Assembly: GCA_947628095.1 (NCBI GenBank)
Contig: CANQYO010000003.1
Coordinates: 1-50,847, forward strand
Source of the DNA: an uncultured Bacilli bacterium
Lineage (GTDB): Bacteria > Bacillota_I > Bacilli_A > RF39 > UBA660
Direction: 5' to 3'
DNA length: 50,847 nt
Under the pieces are notes generated by a model that was given only the letters and a program-made list of their open reading frames with translations, had not been told where the DNA came from and did not search any database. Shown one piece after another: positions 30,751 to 40,573 of this stretch (position 1 is the stretch's first letter; each line of letters begins with the position of its first letter). Both the position numbers and the translations under genes were made by a program.

Positions 30751-31116
30751 ATGGAAAGTATTTTAGAAAGTATAGAAGAATTACAAGGAATGATTGAAAA
30801 ATTAACGGAAGATGTAGCCTTAATTAAAGTTTCACACATTTTAGATAATTTGCTGATTGAATTAAAAGAAGAAAAATATGATATTCCAGAGAATAAAATA
30901 ATTTTTTTAATTAGATTTTTAGATACTAAGTCACCTTCTGATTTACTTTTATTTCACGGTATTTTAACAAATGAAATTAAGATTTTAGAAGAAGTGTTCC
31001 CTTCTCCTCGATATGAACTTTTTATTTTTTTAATGCGACTTTCTAATAAAATTCAAATTGTGAATGAAATATTTCCTAAAAGAAGTAAAAAATTAGTTTT
31101 CATGCATAACAAATAA
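30751..31116 (+). CDS. Hypothetical protein
   Basis: Start at 30751 after a GGTG-type RBS; helical protein of unknown family. Confidence 0.55.
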   Translation: MESILESIEELQGMIEKLTEDVALIKVSHILDNLLIELKEEKYDIPENKIIFLIRFLDTKSPSDLLLFHGILTNEIKILEEVFPSPRYELFIFLMRLSNKIQIVNEIFPKRSKKLVFMHNK

Positions 31117-31206
31117 AAAGAGGTTAAAGAATATAGATAAAAACTATGTTAAACAAATGACATAGTTTTCTTTTTGTGATACAATATGGGCAGTTGGGGT
31201 GATATT

Positions 31207-32559
31207 ATGAATGATACAATAGTATCTTTAGCAACCAATTTAGGAGTTGCAGCCATATCAATTATTAGAATAAGTGGACAAGAAAGTATTAAAATAGTAA
31301 ATGATTTATTTAAAGAAAAAGATTTAGAAAAAGTTAAAAGTCATACTATTAACTATGGTCATATTGTATTAGATGGTGAAATTATAGACGAGGTTTTAGT
31401 AAGTGTTATGAGAGGACCTAAAACTTATACAGGTGAAGATACCGTTGAAATTAATTGTCATGGTGGAATTGGAGCAACTAATAAAATATTAGAAATTTTA
31501 ATCAAAAAAGGATGTCGTTTAGCAAGTCGTGGTGAATTTACTAAAAAAAGATTTTTAAATGGGCATATAGATTTAATGCAAGCTGAAGCAATACTAGATT
31601 TAATCAATAGTGAAACTGAAAAAGAAAGAAAAGTAGCTATTCAAGGGTTAAACGGAAATTCTAGTAAAATGATTAAAGATTTAAGAGAAATCTTAATTAA
31701 TTTAATTAGTAATATAGAAGTAAATATAGATTACCCAGAATATGAAGATATATATGAAGTAACTAAAGAAGATATAAGAAAAAATATAGATATTATTCAT
31801 GAAAAGATTAAAAAAATTGTAGCTGAAAGTGAGAATGGAAAGTTAATTAAAAATGGTATAAAAACAGCTATAATTGGTCGTCCTAATGTTGGAAAAAGTA
31901 GTCTTTTAAATAGATTGCTTGGTAATGAAAAAGCAATTGTTACAGATATTCCGGGTACAACAAGAGATATTGTAGAAGGTAATATTTTAATAAATGGAAT
32001 TAAACTTAATATAATAGATACAGCTGGAATTAGAGAAACTAAAGATATTGTTGAACAAATTGGAGTTAATAAAAGTTTAGATATCATGGAAGAAGCTGAT
32101 TTAGTTCTTTTACTTTTAAATAACAATCAAGAATTAACTTCTGAAGATAAAGAGTTAATTGCTAAAACTAAAGATAAAAATACTATCATTGTTATTAATA
32201 AAAATGATTTAGAAGAAAAAATAGATATTAGTTCTTTAGATTTAGAAAATATAGTTTATATAAATACTTTAACTTATAAAGGAATAGAAGCTTTAAAAAA
32301 TAAGATAAATTCAATGTTTAATTTAGGAAAATTAGATACAAATGAATTTAATTATATAACTAATGAAAGACAACTTTCTAAATTAAGAGAATGTTTAGAT
32401 TTAAGTTTAGATGTTAAAAATAATCTTGATACCTTACCTTTAGATATTATAGAAGTTGATTTAAAAACAATTTGGAATACATTAGGTACTATTCTAGGTG
32501 TTACCTATGATAATGAATTGTTAGATAATTTGTTTAGTAAATTTTGTGTAGGAAAATAA
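31207..32559 (+). CDS. mnmE: tRNA modification GTPase MnmE
   Basis: Start MNDTIVSLATNLG; GRPNVGKSSLLNRLLG; C-terminal FCVGK. Confidence 0.97.
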   Translation: MNDTIVSLATNLGVAAISIIRISGQESIKIVNDLFKEKDLEKVKSHTINYGHIVLDGEIIDEVLVSVMRGPKTYTGEDTVEINCHGGIGATNKILEILIKKGCRLASRGEFTKKRFLNGHIDLMQAEAILDLINSETEKERKVAIQGLNGNSSKMIKDLREILINLISNIEVNIDYPEYEDIYEVTKEDIRKNIDIIHEKIKKIVAESENGKLIKNGIKTAIIGRPNVGKSSLLNRLLGNEKAIVTDIPGTTRDIVEGNILINGIKLNIIDTAGIRETKDIVEQIGVNKSLDIMEEADLVLLLLNNNQELTSEDKELIAKTKDKNTIIVINKNDLEEKIDISSLDLENIVYINTLTYKGIEALKNKINSMFNLGKLDTNEFNYITNERQLSKLRECLDLSLDVKNNLDTLPLDIIEVDLKTIWNTLGTILGVTYDNELLDNLFSKFCVGK

Positions 32560-32577
32560 AAAACAGTTGGGGGAAAT

Positions 32578-33027
32578 ATGAAAATTGAATTACAAGATAA
32601 AGAGTTAGAAAAAAATTTAAAAAATGCTACGTTAGAAGAAATAATTAAAATAGAAAAAAGAATAATTGCTACTAATCAAGATTTTATAAGAGTAAATAAA
32701 ATAAATCAAAAAATTTTGAATATTGTTAAGAAAAGTTTGATTGTAATATTTACAATGTTATTACTTACTAAAAGTAATGTAAGTTTTAATAAAGAATTAT
32801 TTTTAAAGACAATTTTAGTTATAATTGAAACTATTTTTGTTTCAAAAATTGATAAAAGAGAACAATTATTATTAAAAGAAATATTAGTTGAAACTGATAT
32901 TATTAATTTGAGTAAGTTAATTTTAGAGTGTTATAAAGAAGATTTAGAAGCAAAAAATTATACAGATTTAGAATTACATGAATTACAAGAAAAGATGTTA
33001 AAGTTAAAAGATGGATTAGAGATGTAA
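32578..33027 (+). CDS. Hypothetical protein
   Basis: Intact 149-aa ORF with RBS GGGGG, collinear with mnmE. Confidence 0.6.
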   Translation: MKIELQDKELEKNLKNATLEEIIKIEKRIIATNQDFIRVNKINQKILNIVKKSLIVIFTMLLLTKSNVSFNKELFLKTILVIIETIFVSKIDKREQLLLKEILVETDIINLSKLILECYKEDLEAKNYTDLELHELQEKMLKLKDGLEM

Positions 33028-33346
33028 AATATTATATGTAAGATATGGAGTTATTTTATTAATACTATTGAAGAAATATTAGTAGTAATGATAAAATAAA
33101 AAAGAGATATGATTTAATTTTTTGCCGTTAAGTACTATCTCTGTTCAATTAATTGATTTGAAGAAGAATGCACCATTCAGTAATGAAAGGTGTTTTTTCT
33201 TCTAGTTCTTTTTTTTAAAAAGTTTATAAGAAGTATAACTTTTACAAATGCTATAGGTGAAGACACTTATATAAAAATATATTTATTATTTACAAGAAAT
33301 AAGTTTTGTTGTATAATCTCTAAGTATTGATATGGGAAGTGATTAG

Positions 33347-35209
33347 ATGGAATTTGAAGCCATAGTTGTAGGTGGTGGACATGCTGGTTGTGAAGCAAGT
33401 TTAGCTCTTGCTAGATTAAACCATAAGACATTGTTAGTTACGGGAAATATTAAAAATATTGCCGATATGCCATGTAATCCTAGTGTTGGAGGTCCAGCTA
33501 AAGGAATTTTAGTTAGAGAAATTGACGCTTTAGGTGGTGAAATGGGAGTTAATACTGACAAAAGTCATTTGCAACTTAAAATGTTAAATACTAAAAAAGG
33601 ACCAGCTGTTTGGGCATTAAGAGCTCAAGCTGATAAAATAACCTACCCTAAAGAAATGTTAAAAACATTAAGAAGTACGAAAAATCTAGAAATTAAAGAA
33701 GCTATAGTTGACGATTTAATTGTTTCAAATCAAAAAGTTATAGGAGTTAAGCTTGAAAGTGGTGAAGAAATTAAATCAAAAGTTGTAATACTTACAACCG
33801 GAACTTATTTAAAAGCTGATATTTTAGTAGGAGCTAGTAGAACTCCTGGAGGACCACACGGTGAAAAAGAAGCTAAAAATTTATCAGATAATTTAAGAAA
33901 ATTCGGACTTACTATTCAAAGACTTAAGACTGGTACTCCTCAAAGAATAGCAAAAAATTCCATTGATTATAGTGTTTTAGAACGTGAAGATGGAGATAAG
34001 ATTTTAAGAACATTTTCTTTTGATATAGAACCGCTTTATAAAATAGAAGACCAAGTGCCATGTTATTTAACTTATACCAATTTAGAAACTCATAAAATAA
34101 TTATGGAAAATCTTGAAAAATCAAGTATGTATGGTGGTTATGTAAGAGGAATTGGTCCAAGATATTGTCCTTCCATTGAAGATAAAGTTGTAAGATTTAA
34201 AGATAAAGAAAGACATCAATTATTTTTAGAACCTGAAAGTAAATATTATGATGATATCTATCTTCAAGGTTTTTCAACTAGTATGCCTCATGATATTCAA
34301 GAAAAAATGGTTCATAGTTTAAAAGGCCTTGAACATGCTAAAATATTAAAATATGCTTATGCAATTGAATATGATGCAATTGACCCATTAGAAATGCAAG
34401 CTAGTTTAGAAAATAAAAAAATTGAGAATTTATTTACAGCTGGACAAATTAATGGAACTAGTGGTTATGAAGAAGCAGCAGCTCAAGGTTTGATGGCAGG
34501 AATTAATGCTAGTTTAAAAATGCGAGGTTTAGAACCACTTATTTTAAAAAGAAATGAAGCATATATTGGAGTTTTAATAGACGATTTAGTAACTAAAGGA
34601 ACAAAAGAACCTTATCGTATGTTAACATCTCGTGCTGAATATCGACTTTTACTTCGTAATGACAATGCCGATATAAGATTAAGAGAATATGGACATCAAG
34701 TTGGTTTAATAGACGATATCAGATATGCTAAATTTAAAGATAAATTAAAACAAATAGAAGAATTAACTAATAAATTAAAAGAAATCAAAATATTACCAAC
34801 TGAAAAAGATTTAATTGAAAAACTTCATACCTCCCCTATTCTAGATGGTATTACTTTATATGATTTATTAAAAAGACCAGAAATTAGTATAGATAAATTA
34901 ATGGAACTTGGAAAAATTGAAGAAAAATATTCTGATGCTGTTCTTGAACAAGTTTCAATTGCAATAAAATATCAAGGTTATATTGCTAAAGAAATGAAAG
35001 AAGCTTCAAAACTTTCAGAGCTTGAAGATATAAAAATACCAACTGATATTGATTATAATAAAATACTAAATATTGCTAGTGAAGGACGTCAAAAGTTAGA
35101 CCAAGTAAAACCTAGAACTTTAGGACAAGCTAGTCGAATAAGTGGAGTTAACCCAAGTGATATAGCAGTTTTAAGTGTTTATTTAAAGAGGTATAAGAAT
35201 GAACATTGA
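33347..35209 (+). CDS. mnmG: tRNA uridine-5-carboxymethylaminomethyl modification enzyme MnmG
   Basis: VVGGGHAGCEASLALARL, CNPSVGGPAKGILVREIDALGGEMG. Confidence 0.98.
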   Translation: MEFEAIVVGGGHAGCEASLALARLNHKTLLVTGNIKNIADMPCNPSVGGPAKGILVREIDALGGEMGVNTDKSHLQLKMLNTKKGPAVWALRAQADKITYPKEMLKTLRSTKNLEIKEAIVDDLIVSNQKVIGVKLESGEEIKSKVVILTTGTYLKADILVGASRTPGGPHGEKEAKNLSDNLRKFGLTIQRLKTGTPQRIAKNSIDYSVLEREDGDKILRTFSFDIEPLYKIEDQVPCYLTYTNLETHKIIMENLEKSSMYGGYVRGIGPRYCPSIEDKVVRFKDKERHQLFLEPESKYYDDIYLQGFSTSMPHDIQEKMVHSLKGLEHAKILKYAYAIEYDAIDPLEMQASLENKKIENLFTAGQINGTSGYEEAAAQGLMAGINASLKMRGLEPLILKRNEAYIGVLIDDLVTKGTKEPYRMLTSRAEYRLLLRNDNADIRLREYGHQVGLIDDIRYAKFKDKLKQIEELTNKLKEIKILPTEKDLIEKLHTSPILDGITLYDLLKRPEISIDKLMELGKIEEKYSDAVLEQVSIAIKYQGYIAKEMKEASKLSELEDIKIPTDIDYNKILNIASEGRQKLDQVKPRTLGQASRISGVNPSDIAVLSVYLKRYKNEH

Positions 35210-35912
35210 AGAATTTAAGTCAGAACTTTTAAAATTAAATATAAATTTATCTCAAGAAAAATTAGCTAAATTAGAAAAATTTTATGAACTTTTAATTACT
35301 TGGAATGAAAAGATTAATTTAACAACTATTACTGATAAAGAAGAAGTTTATTTAAAACATTTTTATGATAGTTTAACTTTAATTAAAGCTATTGATTTGA
35401 CTAAAGATTTAAAATTATTAGATGTTGGAACAGGAGCTGGGTTTCCAGGAATTGTTTTAAAAATAGTATTTCCCAATTTAAAAATAACACTTTTGGATGC
35501 TACAAGTAAACGTATAAATTATTTAAATGAAATTATTAAAGAGCTTGATTTAAAGGAAATAGAAACGGAATGCACAAGAATTGAAGACTATTCAAGAATT
35601 AATAAAGATAAATATGATGTTGTAGTAGCAAGAGCTGTTGCCCATTTAGGAATATTAATAGAAACAATTATGCCAACAGTTAAGGTAAATGGGTATTTTA
35701 TAGCTATGAAAGCAAATGTTTTGAATGAAATAGCTGAAAGTAATAAAATTTTAAATCAAATAGGAGCTAGAATAATTCAATGTGAAGAATTTGTACTTCC
35801 TAAAGAAGATAGTTTAAGGACTTTGGTTAAAATACAAAAAATGACTGAAACTCCACTTGAATTTCCAAGACGTTTTGATAAGATAAAAAAAGATTATTTA
35901 AAAAATAAATAA
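35199..35912 (+). CDS. rsmG: 16S rRNA (guanine527-N7)-methyltransferase RsmG
   Basis: LDVGTGAGFPGIVLKI, VVARAVAHL; overlaps mnmG stop by 11 nt. Confidence 0.96.
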   Translation: MNIEEFKSELLKLNINLSQEKLAKLEKFYELLITWNEKINLTTITDKEEVYLKHFYDSLTLIKAIDLTKDLKLLDVGTGAGFPGIVLKIVFPNLKITLLDATSKRINYLNEIIKELDLKEIETECTRIEDYSRINKDKYDVVVARAVAHLGILIETIMPTVKVNGYFIAMKANVLNEIAESNKILNQIGARIIQCEEFVLPKEDSLRTLVKIQKMTETPLEFPRRFDKIKKDYLKNK

Positions 35913-35916
35913 AAGG

Positions 35917-36077
35917 TTAATCTGTTAAAAAGACATGTCGCCTTCTCGTTTTAATACGAGCTATGCAAATGCTAGTAATTGGAGTATTCCACCTTCTGGT
36001 GAGTTAAGTCCCTGGGATAGTGTTGTTGCTTCCATTGGCGTGCGCAAGATTTTAACTAAATCTTTTAAATAGATTAA
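35917..36077 (+). ncRNA. GC-elevated island: candidate structured RNA (alternative: orphan cassette of a lectin-like C-terminal domain, 45-codon ORF 35935-36072)
   Basis: Closing inverted repeats TTAATCT/AGATTAA (35917-35923/36071-36077) and GTTAAAA/TTTTAAC (35924-35930/36050-36056). Adjacent internal hairpins at 35945-35960, 35961-35975, 35980-35991 and 35990-36001. About 40-43% GC against an AT-rich background. Confidence 0.5.
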
Positions 36078-36177
36078 GGTTTCTTTAAAAGAAGTTAAAA
36101 ACAAGATTATCCTTAGTTTAACTAAAAACTAAAATATAGATGTTTACATATTAGATATTAAACTAAAACTATATTAT

Positions 36178-36206
36178 ATCACAGTGGGAAATACTGTGAT
36201 TTTCTT
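36178..36206 (+). terminator. Rho-independent terminator upstream of noc-like gene
   Basis: ATCACAGTGGGAAATACTGTGATTTTCTTTT. Confidence 0.85.
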
Positions 36207-36310
36207 TTACAAAATTTCTACAAAAATGGAAAAAAACATTGTCAAAAATACAATTTTGATATAATATATTATCATAGGGAAATACTAGAAAAGAAGAAAG
36301 AAGGGATTGT

Positions 36311-38464
36311 ATGAATAAAGATAAATTAGATAATGAAGTAGTTTATCTAAGAATAGATGACATTATTCCTAATCGTTTTCAACCTCGGGAAATATTTGAT
36401 GAAACGGGTTTAGAAGAACTATCAGATTCAATTAAAGAACATGGAATTATTCAGCCTATTGTTGTTCGTCCTATTGGAGATAAATATGAACTTATTGCCG
36501 GTGAAAGAAGAACAAAAGCTAGTGCTCTAGCGGGTTTAACAACAATTCCAGCTATTGTTCGTGATATGGATGATACAGAAAGTGCTAAAGTATCTCTTCT
36601 TGAAAATTTACAACGAAAAAATTTAAGTGCTATTGAAGAAGCAAGAACTTATAAAAGAATATTAGATTTAGCTAATATGACTCAGGAAGAACTTGCTAAG
36701 ACAATGGGAAAAAGTCAACCAATGGTTGCTAATAAACTTCGTCTTTTAGCTCTTCCAGAGGAAGTTCAAGATGCTTTAATTAAAAATCAAATTTCTGAAA
36801 GACATGCAAGAAGTTTATTAAATATAAAAAATAAACAAGAACAATTAAAATTATTAGATAGAATTCGTGATGAGCGTTTAACAGTTCGAGAATTAGATAA
36901 AGTAATAAAAGAAATGAAAGAAAATAATACAGAAAATAATGCTATAGTTCAAGGAGGAGCTAGTATGAATAACGGAATGCCAAATTATAATTCTACACAA
37001 AGTTCACAAAATCAATATGGTATGCAACAAGGTTATAGTCGTAATTTTGGAAATATGGGTTTAAATGATTATCAAAGTACAATCAATAATGGTATGTTTA
37101 ATAATATTCCAAATTTTAATAATACAGAAAATACAATGCCTCAGACAAATATTGGAAGTATGGCATCAGTTGAAAATTCTAATTCTAATAACAATAATTA
37201 TGATTATAGTTCATTTGATAGTAGTAAAGATTTCAAAATGCCAACTGAAGAAAATAATAACTATTTTGATATTCCAAACAACAACTCTACTCCAGGAAAT
37301 TATAGTTCTTTAGGTTCAATGTTTGATGGAAATAATACTAATTCTAATGTTCAATCAGATTTTTCTTTAAATTCTGATAATAATGCCAATAATCAAAATT
37401 TATTTGTAAGTCAAATTAGAGAAAATGATACCAGACCATCTGAAAATCAATTTTTACCAAATTTTGATACAATGCCAAATAATATGGGAAATAATGAATT
37501 TATGCCTTCTAATAACATGATGGGAATGTCTAATTCTATGCCAAATGATTTTCAAGTTAACAATCAAAATACTAATTATATGAATTTTGCACCTAATAAT
37601 GGAATGAATGAATTTAATTCAGGTTTTGGAGATTTAAATCAAAACTTTGGACAATCTAATTTTGGTATTAATCAAAATAATGGTGGTTTAGATGGTATAA
37701 ATAATTATCAAAAACCAATTGAAGATTTTGCATTTCCTAGTAATAACCCTCAATCTAATTATTCAGTTCCTCAAGGTGGCTTATTCAATCAACCATTAAA
37801 TATAGTTGATGTTCCAGGTAGTTCAGGACCTAATGATACTTCAATGAGCTTTAATGAAGATACTAAACCAACTGGGGAAAATAACAAAGAAGAAAATAAT
37901 GAAACAGATAAGTCTGAAGAAGCACCTGATGTTTCTAAATCGGAATTTTCTGATTTATTCAATATTCCAGCTGTACCAGTAGAACCTTCAGAACCTACTG
38001 AAAATAAAGAAAATGAGCCTGAAGTGTCTGGAGAAGAAGCAAAAGACGAAGATAATAAAGATAATAATCAAGAAGAAAAAGAAACTGAAAATAATGGACA
38101 AGAAGAAAATACTTCTGAATCTTCTGATATTGAAGAAGTAGAAGTTATTGATACTATAGGAAATGAGACTAAAGAAGAAACTTCAAATGTTGCTGAAACT
38201 ACCAATGAAGGAGAAACTAATCAAACTTTAGAAACAGTAACAATAAATACAGCACCTGAAACACCAGAAGAAGTAAAGGAAGATAATAAAAACAATAATC
38301 AATATATATCTCTTGAACCAGTTAAGACTATCTTTGATACTAGAGGAGCTGTATTAGAATTAAAGAAAACAACAGATGCAATAAAACAAAATAATATAAG
38401 TATTGATACTGAAGAAATAGAATTTGACGATTATTATCAAATAACAATTAAAATTAAAAAATAA
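36311..38464 (+). CDS. noc: Noc/ParB-like nucleoid protein with long Asn-rich/acidic disordered extension
   Basis: ParB N-terminal domain (NRFQPREIFDETGLEELSDSIKEHGIIQPIVVRP..AGERRTKAS) and HTH; rsmG-noc-parA-parB order as in Bacillus; residues ~215-660 low complexity. Confidence 0.85.
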   Translation: MNKDKLDNEVVYLRIDDIIPNRFQPREIFDETGLEELSDSIKEHGIIQPIVVRPIGDKYELIAGERRTKASALAGLTTIPAIVRDMDDTESAKVSLLENLQRKNLSAIEEARTYKRILDLANMTQEELAKTMGKSQPMVANKLRLLALPEEVQDALIKNQISERHARSLLNIKNKQEQLKLLDRIRDERLTVRELDKVIKEMKENNTENNAIVQGGASMNNGMPNYNSTQSSQNQYGMQQGYSRNFGNMGLNDYQSTINNGMFNNIPNFNNTENTMPQTNIGSMASVENSNSNNNNYDYSSFDSSKDFKMPTEENNNYFDIPNNNSTPGNYSSLGSMFDGNNTNSNVQSDFSLNSDNNANNQNLFVSQIRENDTRPSENQFLPNFDTMPNNMGNNEFMPSNNMMGMSNSMPNDFQVNNQNTNYMNFAPNNGMNEFNSGFGDLNQNFGQSNFGINQNNGGLDGINNYQKPIEDFAFPSNNPQSNYSVPQGGLFNQPLNIVDVPGSSGPNDTSMSFNEDTKPTGENNKEENNETDKSEEAPDVSKSEFSDLFNIPAVPVEPSEPTENKENEPEVSGEEAKDEDNKDNNQEEKETENNGQEENTSESSDIEEVEVIDTIGNETKEETSNVAETTNEGETNQTLETVTINTAPETPEEVKEDNKNNNQYISLEPVKTIFDTRGAVLELKKTTDAIKQNNISIDTEEIEFDDYYQITIKIKK

Positions 38465-38469
38465 AAATA

Positions 38470-38530
38470 AAAAAAGAAGTTATTAATTATTAAATAATTT
38501 ATGTTTAAAAAATTGATAACTTTTTTATTT
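38470..38530 (+). terminator. Terminator after noc-like gene
   Basis: AAGTTATTAATT....AATTGATAACTTTTTT. Confidence 0.65.
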
Positions 38531-38655
38531 TTTCTAAATTCAATAAAATCAAGGCTTTTAAGATAAAAAAAACAAATATTCTGCTTAAATACCTTTGCTA
38601 ATTTTCGTATTATTTGATAGAATAGAAATGACAACGATATAGAAGGTGGTACAAT

Positions 38656-39441
38656 ATGGGAAAAATAATATCATTAGTAAATCAAAAAGGCGGTGTTGGT
38701 AAAACAACTACTAGCATTAATTTATCAGCAAGTCTTGCTCTTTTAGGAAAGAATGTTTTATTGATTGACCTTGACCCTCAAGGAAATGCAACAACAGGAG
38801 TGGGAATTAATAAAGGCGATATAGATAAAAGCATTTACGATTTACTAAGAGGTAATTGTAATGCCTTAGATGTTATTGTTAAAACTGATTTTCCAAAATT
38901 AGATATAATTCCTGCTACAATTCAATTAGCTGGTATTGATATTGAATTAATGGAAAAAAGTCGAGTTGATACAAGTTTTAAAAAACAATATCAATTAAAA
39001 GAAAAAATAGCAGATATTAAAGATAAATACGATTACATTATTATAGATTGTCCTCCAAGTTTAGGTATGATAACAACTAATGCTTTAACAGCTAGTAATT
39101 CCGTTTTAATTCCTGTTCAATGTGAATTTTATGCATTGGAAGGAATAACTCAATTGTTAAATACAGTTATGTTAGCACAGAAGAATTTGAACCCTAATCT
39201 TGATTTAGAGGGAGTTTTACTTACAATGTTATCAAAATCTAATTTAGGACTTGATGTAATTGAAGAAATCAGAAGTTATTTTAAAGATAAAGTATACGAT
39301 ACAATAATTCCAAGATTAATTAGATTAGCTGAAGCACCTAGTCATGGTAAACCAATTGTATCTTATGACCCAAAAAGTAAAGGCTCAGAAGCTTATATAA
39401 ATTTAGCAAAGGAAGTGATAATGAGAAATGGAAACAAATAG
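38656..39441 (+). CDS. parA: Chromosome partitioning ATPase ParA/Soj
   Basis: NQKGGVGKTTTSINLSASLA Walker A; DCPPSLG. Confidence 0.97.
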   Translation: MGKIISLVNQKGGVGKTTTSINLSASLALLGKNVLLIDLDPQGNATTGVGINKGDIDKSIYDLLRGNCNALDVIVKTDFPKLDIIPATIQLAGIDIELMEKSRVDTSFKKQYQLKEKIADIKDKYDYIIIDCPPSLGMITTNALTASNSVLIPVQCEFYALEGITQLLNTVMLAQKNLNPNLDLEGVLLTMLSKSNLGLDVIEEIRSYFKDKVYDTIIPRLIRLAEAPSHGKPIVSYDPKSKGSEAYINLAKEVIMRNGNK

Positions 39442-40321
39442 AAGAAGAGCTTTAGGAAAAGGCTTAGAAGAATTATTTGGAGCTGAAGTTTTAGATATTG
39501 AAACTTTAGAAGAACAAATTGTTGCTGATACACCTAAAGAAGAAATAATTGAAATTAATATAAATGAACTTCGTAGTAATCCTTATCAACCAAGAAAAGT
39601 ATTTGACGAAAAAGCTTTATTAGAATTAGCAGATTCCATTAAGGAACATGGAGTTTTTCAACCAATTATTGTTAAAAAAAGTATTAAGGGTTATGAAATT
39701 GTAGCTGGAGAAAGACGAGTTAAGGCATCAAATCTTGCTGGAAAATCAACAATTCCAGCAATTATTCGTGATTTTAATGACCAAGAAATGATGGAAATTG
39801 CCCTACTTGAAAATTTACAAAGAGAAGATTTAAACCCTATCGAAGAAGCTTTAGCTTATCAAAGTTTAATGGAAGCAAGAGGTCTTTCACATGAAGAATT
39901 AGCTAAAAGAATTGGAAAAAGTCGTAGTTATGTTACTAATATGGTTGGGCTTATTAACTTACCAGATAGTGTTAAAGAGTTAGTTATTGCTAAAAAAATT
40001 CCAGCAACTCATGCAAGAACTTTAAGTAAAATAAAAGATGTTGCTAAAGTAGAGGCTTTAGCTGATAGAATAATAAATGAAGGGCTAACTTCAGCATCAG
40101 TTGAAGAACTTGCTCAAGATAAATCTTTTGAAAAACGTAATAAAATGGAACGTCATGAAACAGAAGAAAGTAAAACTTATAAATATATTCAAGAGTTATT
40201 ATGTGAAAAACTTGAAACGAAAGTTCGTATTAGAGGTAGTAAAATTGAAATTAGTTTTGCTGATTTAGACGATTTTAATCGAATTATAGAAATATTAAAT
40301 ATTGACGAGGAAAGATTATAA
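39428..40321 (+). CDS. parB: Chromosome partitioning protein ParB/Spo0J
   Basis: RRALGKGLEELFG; NPYQPRKVFDEKALLELADSIKEHG; AGERRVKASNLAG. Confidence 0.97.
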   Translation: METNRRRALGKGLEELFGAEVLDIETLEEQIVADTPKEEIIEININELRSNPYQPRKVFDEKALLELADSIKEHGVFQPIIVKKSIKGYEIVAGERRVKASNLAGKSTIPAIIRDFNDQEMMEIALLENLQREDLNPIEEALAYQSLMEARGLSHEELAKRIGKSRSYVTNMVGLINLPDSVKELVIAKKIPATHARTLSKIKDVAKVEALADRIINEGLTSASVEELAQDKSFEKRNKMERHETEESKTYKYIQELLCEKLETKVRIRGSKIEISFADLDDFNRIIEILNIDEERL

Positions 40322-40366
40322 AATAAAAATTAAATAAAAGAATAAAAGTGTAAGTGAGTATTAAAT

Positions 40367-40573
40367 ATGGAAGAAAAAAAATATGATGTAGGGACAATTC
40401 TTACTATGAAAAAGCCTCACCCTTGTGGTGCTAATAATTGGTGTGTAGTAAGACTTGGTGCAGATATTAAGATTAAATGTCTTAATTGTGGACATGTAGT
40501 AATGTTACCTAGAGTAGAATTTAATAAAAAAATAAAGAAAATTATTTCTTTTAGTGGTGATAAAAATGAATAA
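40367..40573 (+). CDS. DUF951 family zinc-ribbon protein
   Basis: VGTILTMKKPHPCGANNWCVVRLGADIKIKCLNCGHVVMLPR. Confidence 0.92.
   Translation: MEEKKYDVGTILTMKKPHPCGANNWCVVRLGADIKIKCLNCGHVVMLPRVEFNKKIKKIISFSGDKNE

Noticed and set aside
31797-32126. Minus-strand 109-aa ORF inside mnmE
   Set aside because: Antisense shadow of the MnmE G domain
35935-36072. DGR template repeat for the surface protein terminal segment
   Set aside because: Differences from 47823-47933 occur at many non-adenine positions (e.g. TCG/TCT, GGC/GGT with no A in the candidate), so it is not a direct template; no reverse transcriptase in the window
37065-37313. Alternative-frame ORF inside the noc-like gene
   Set aside because: Overlaps the low-complexity Asn-rich region; Ile-rich translation is typical of a shifted AAT-rich frame
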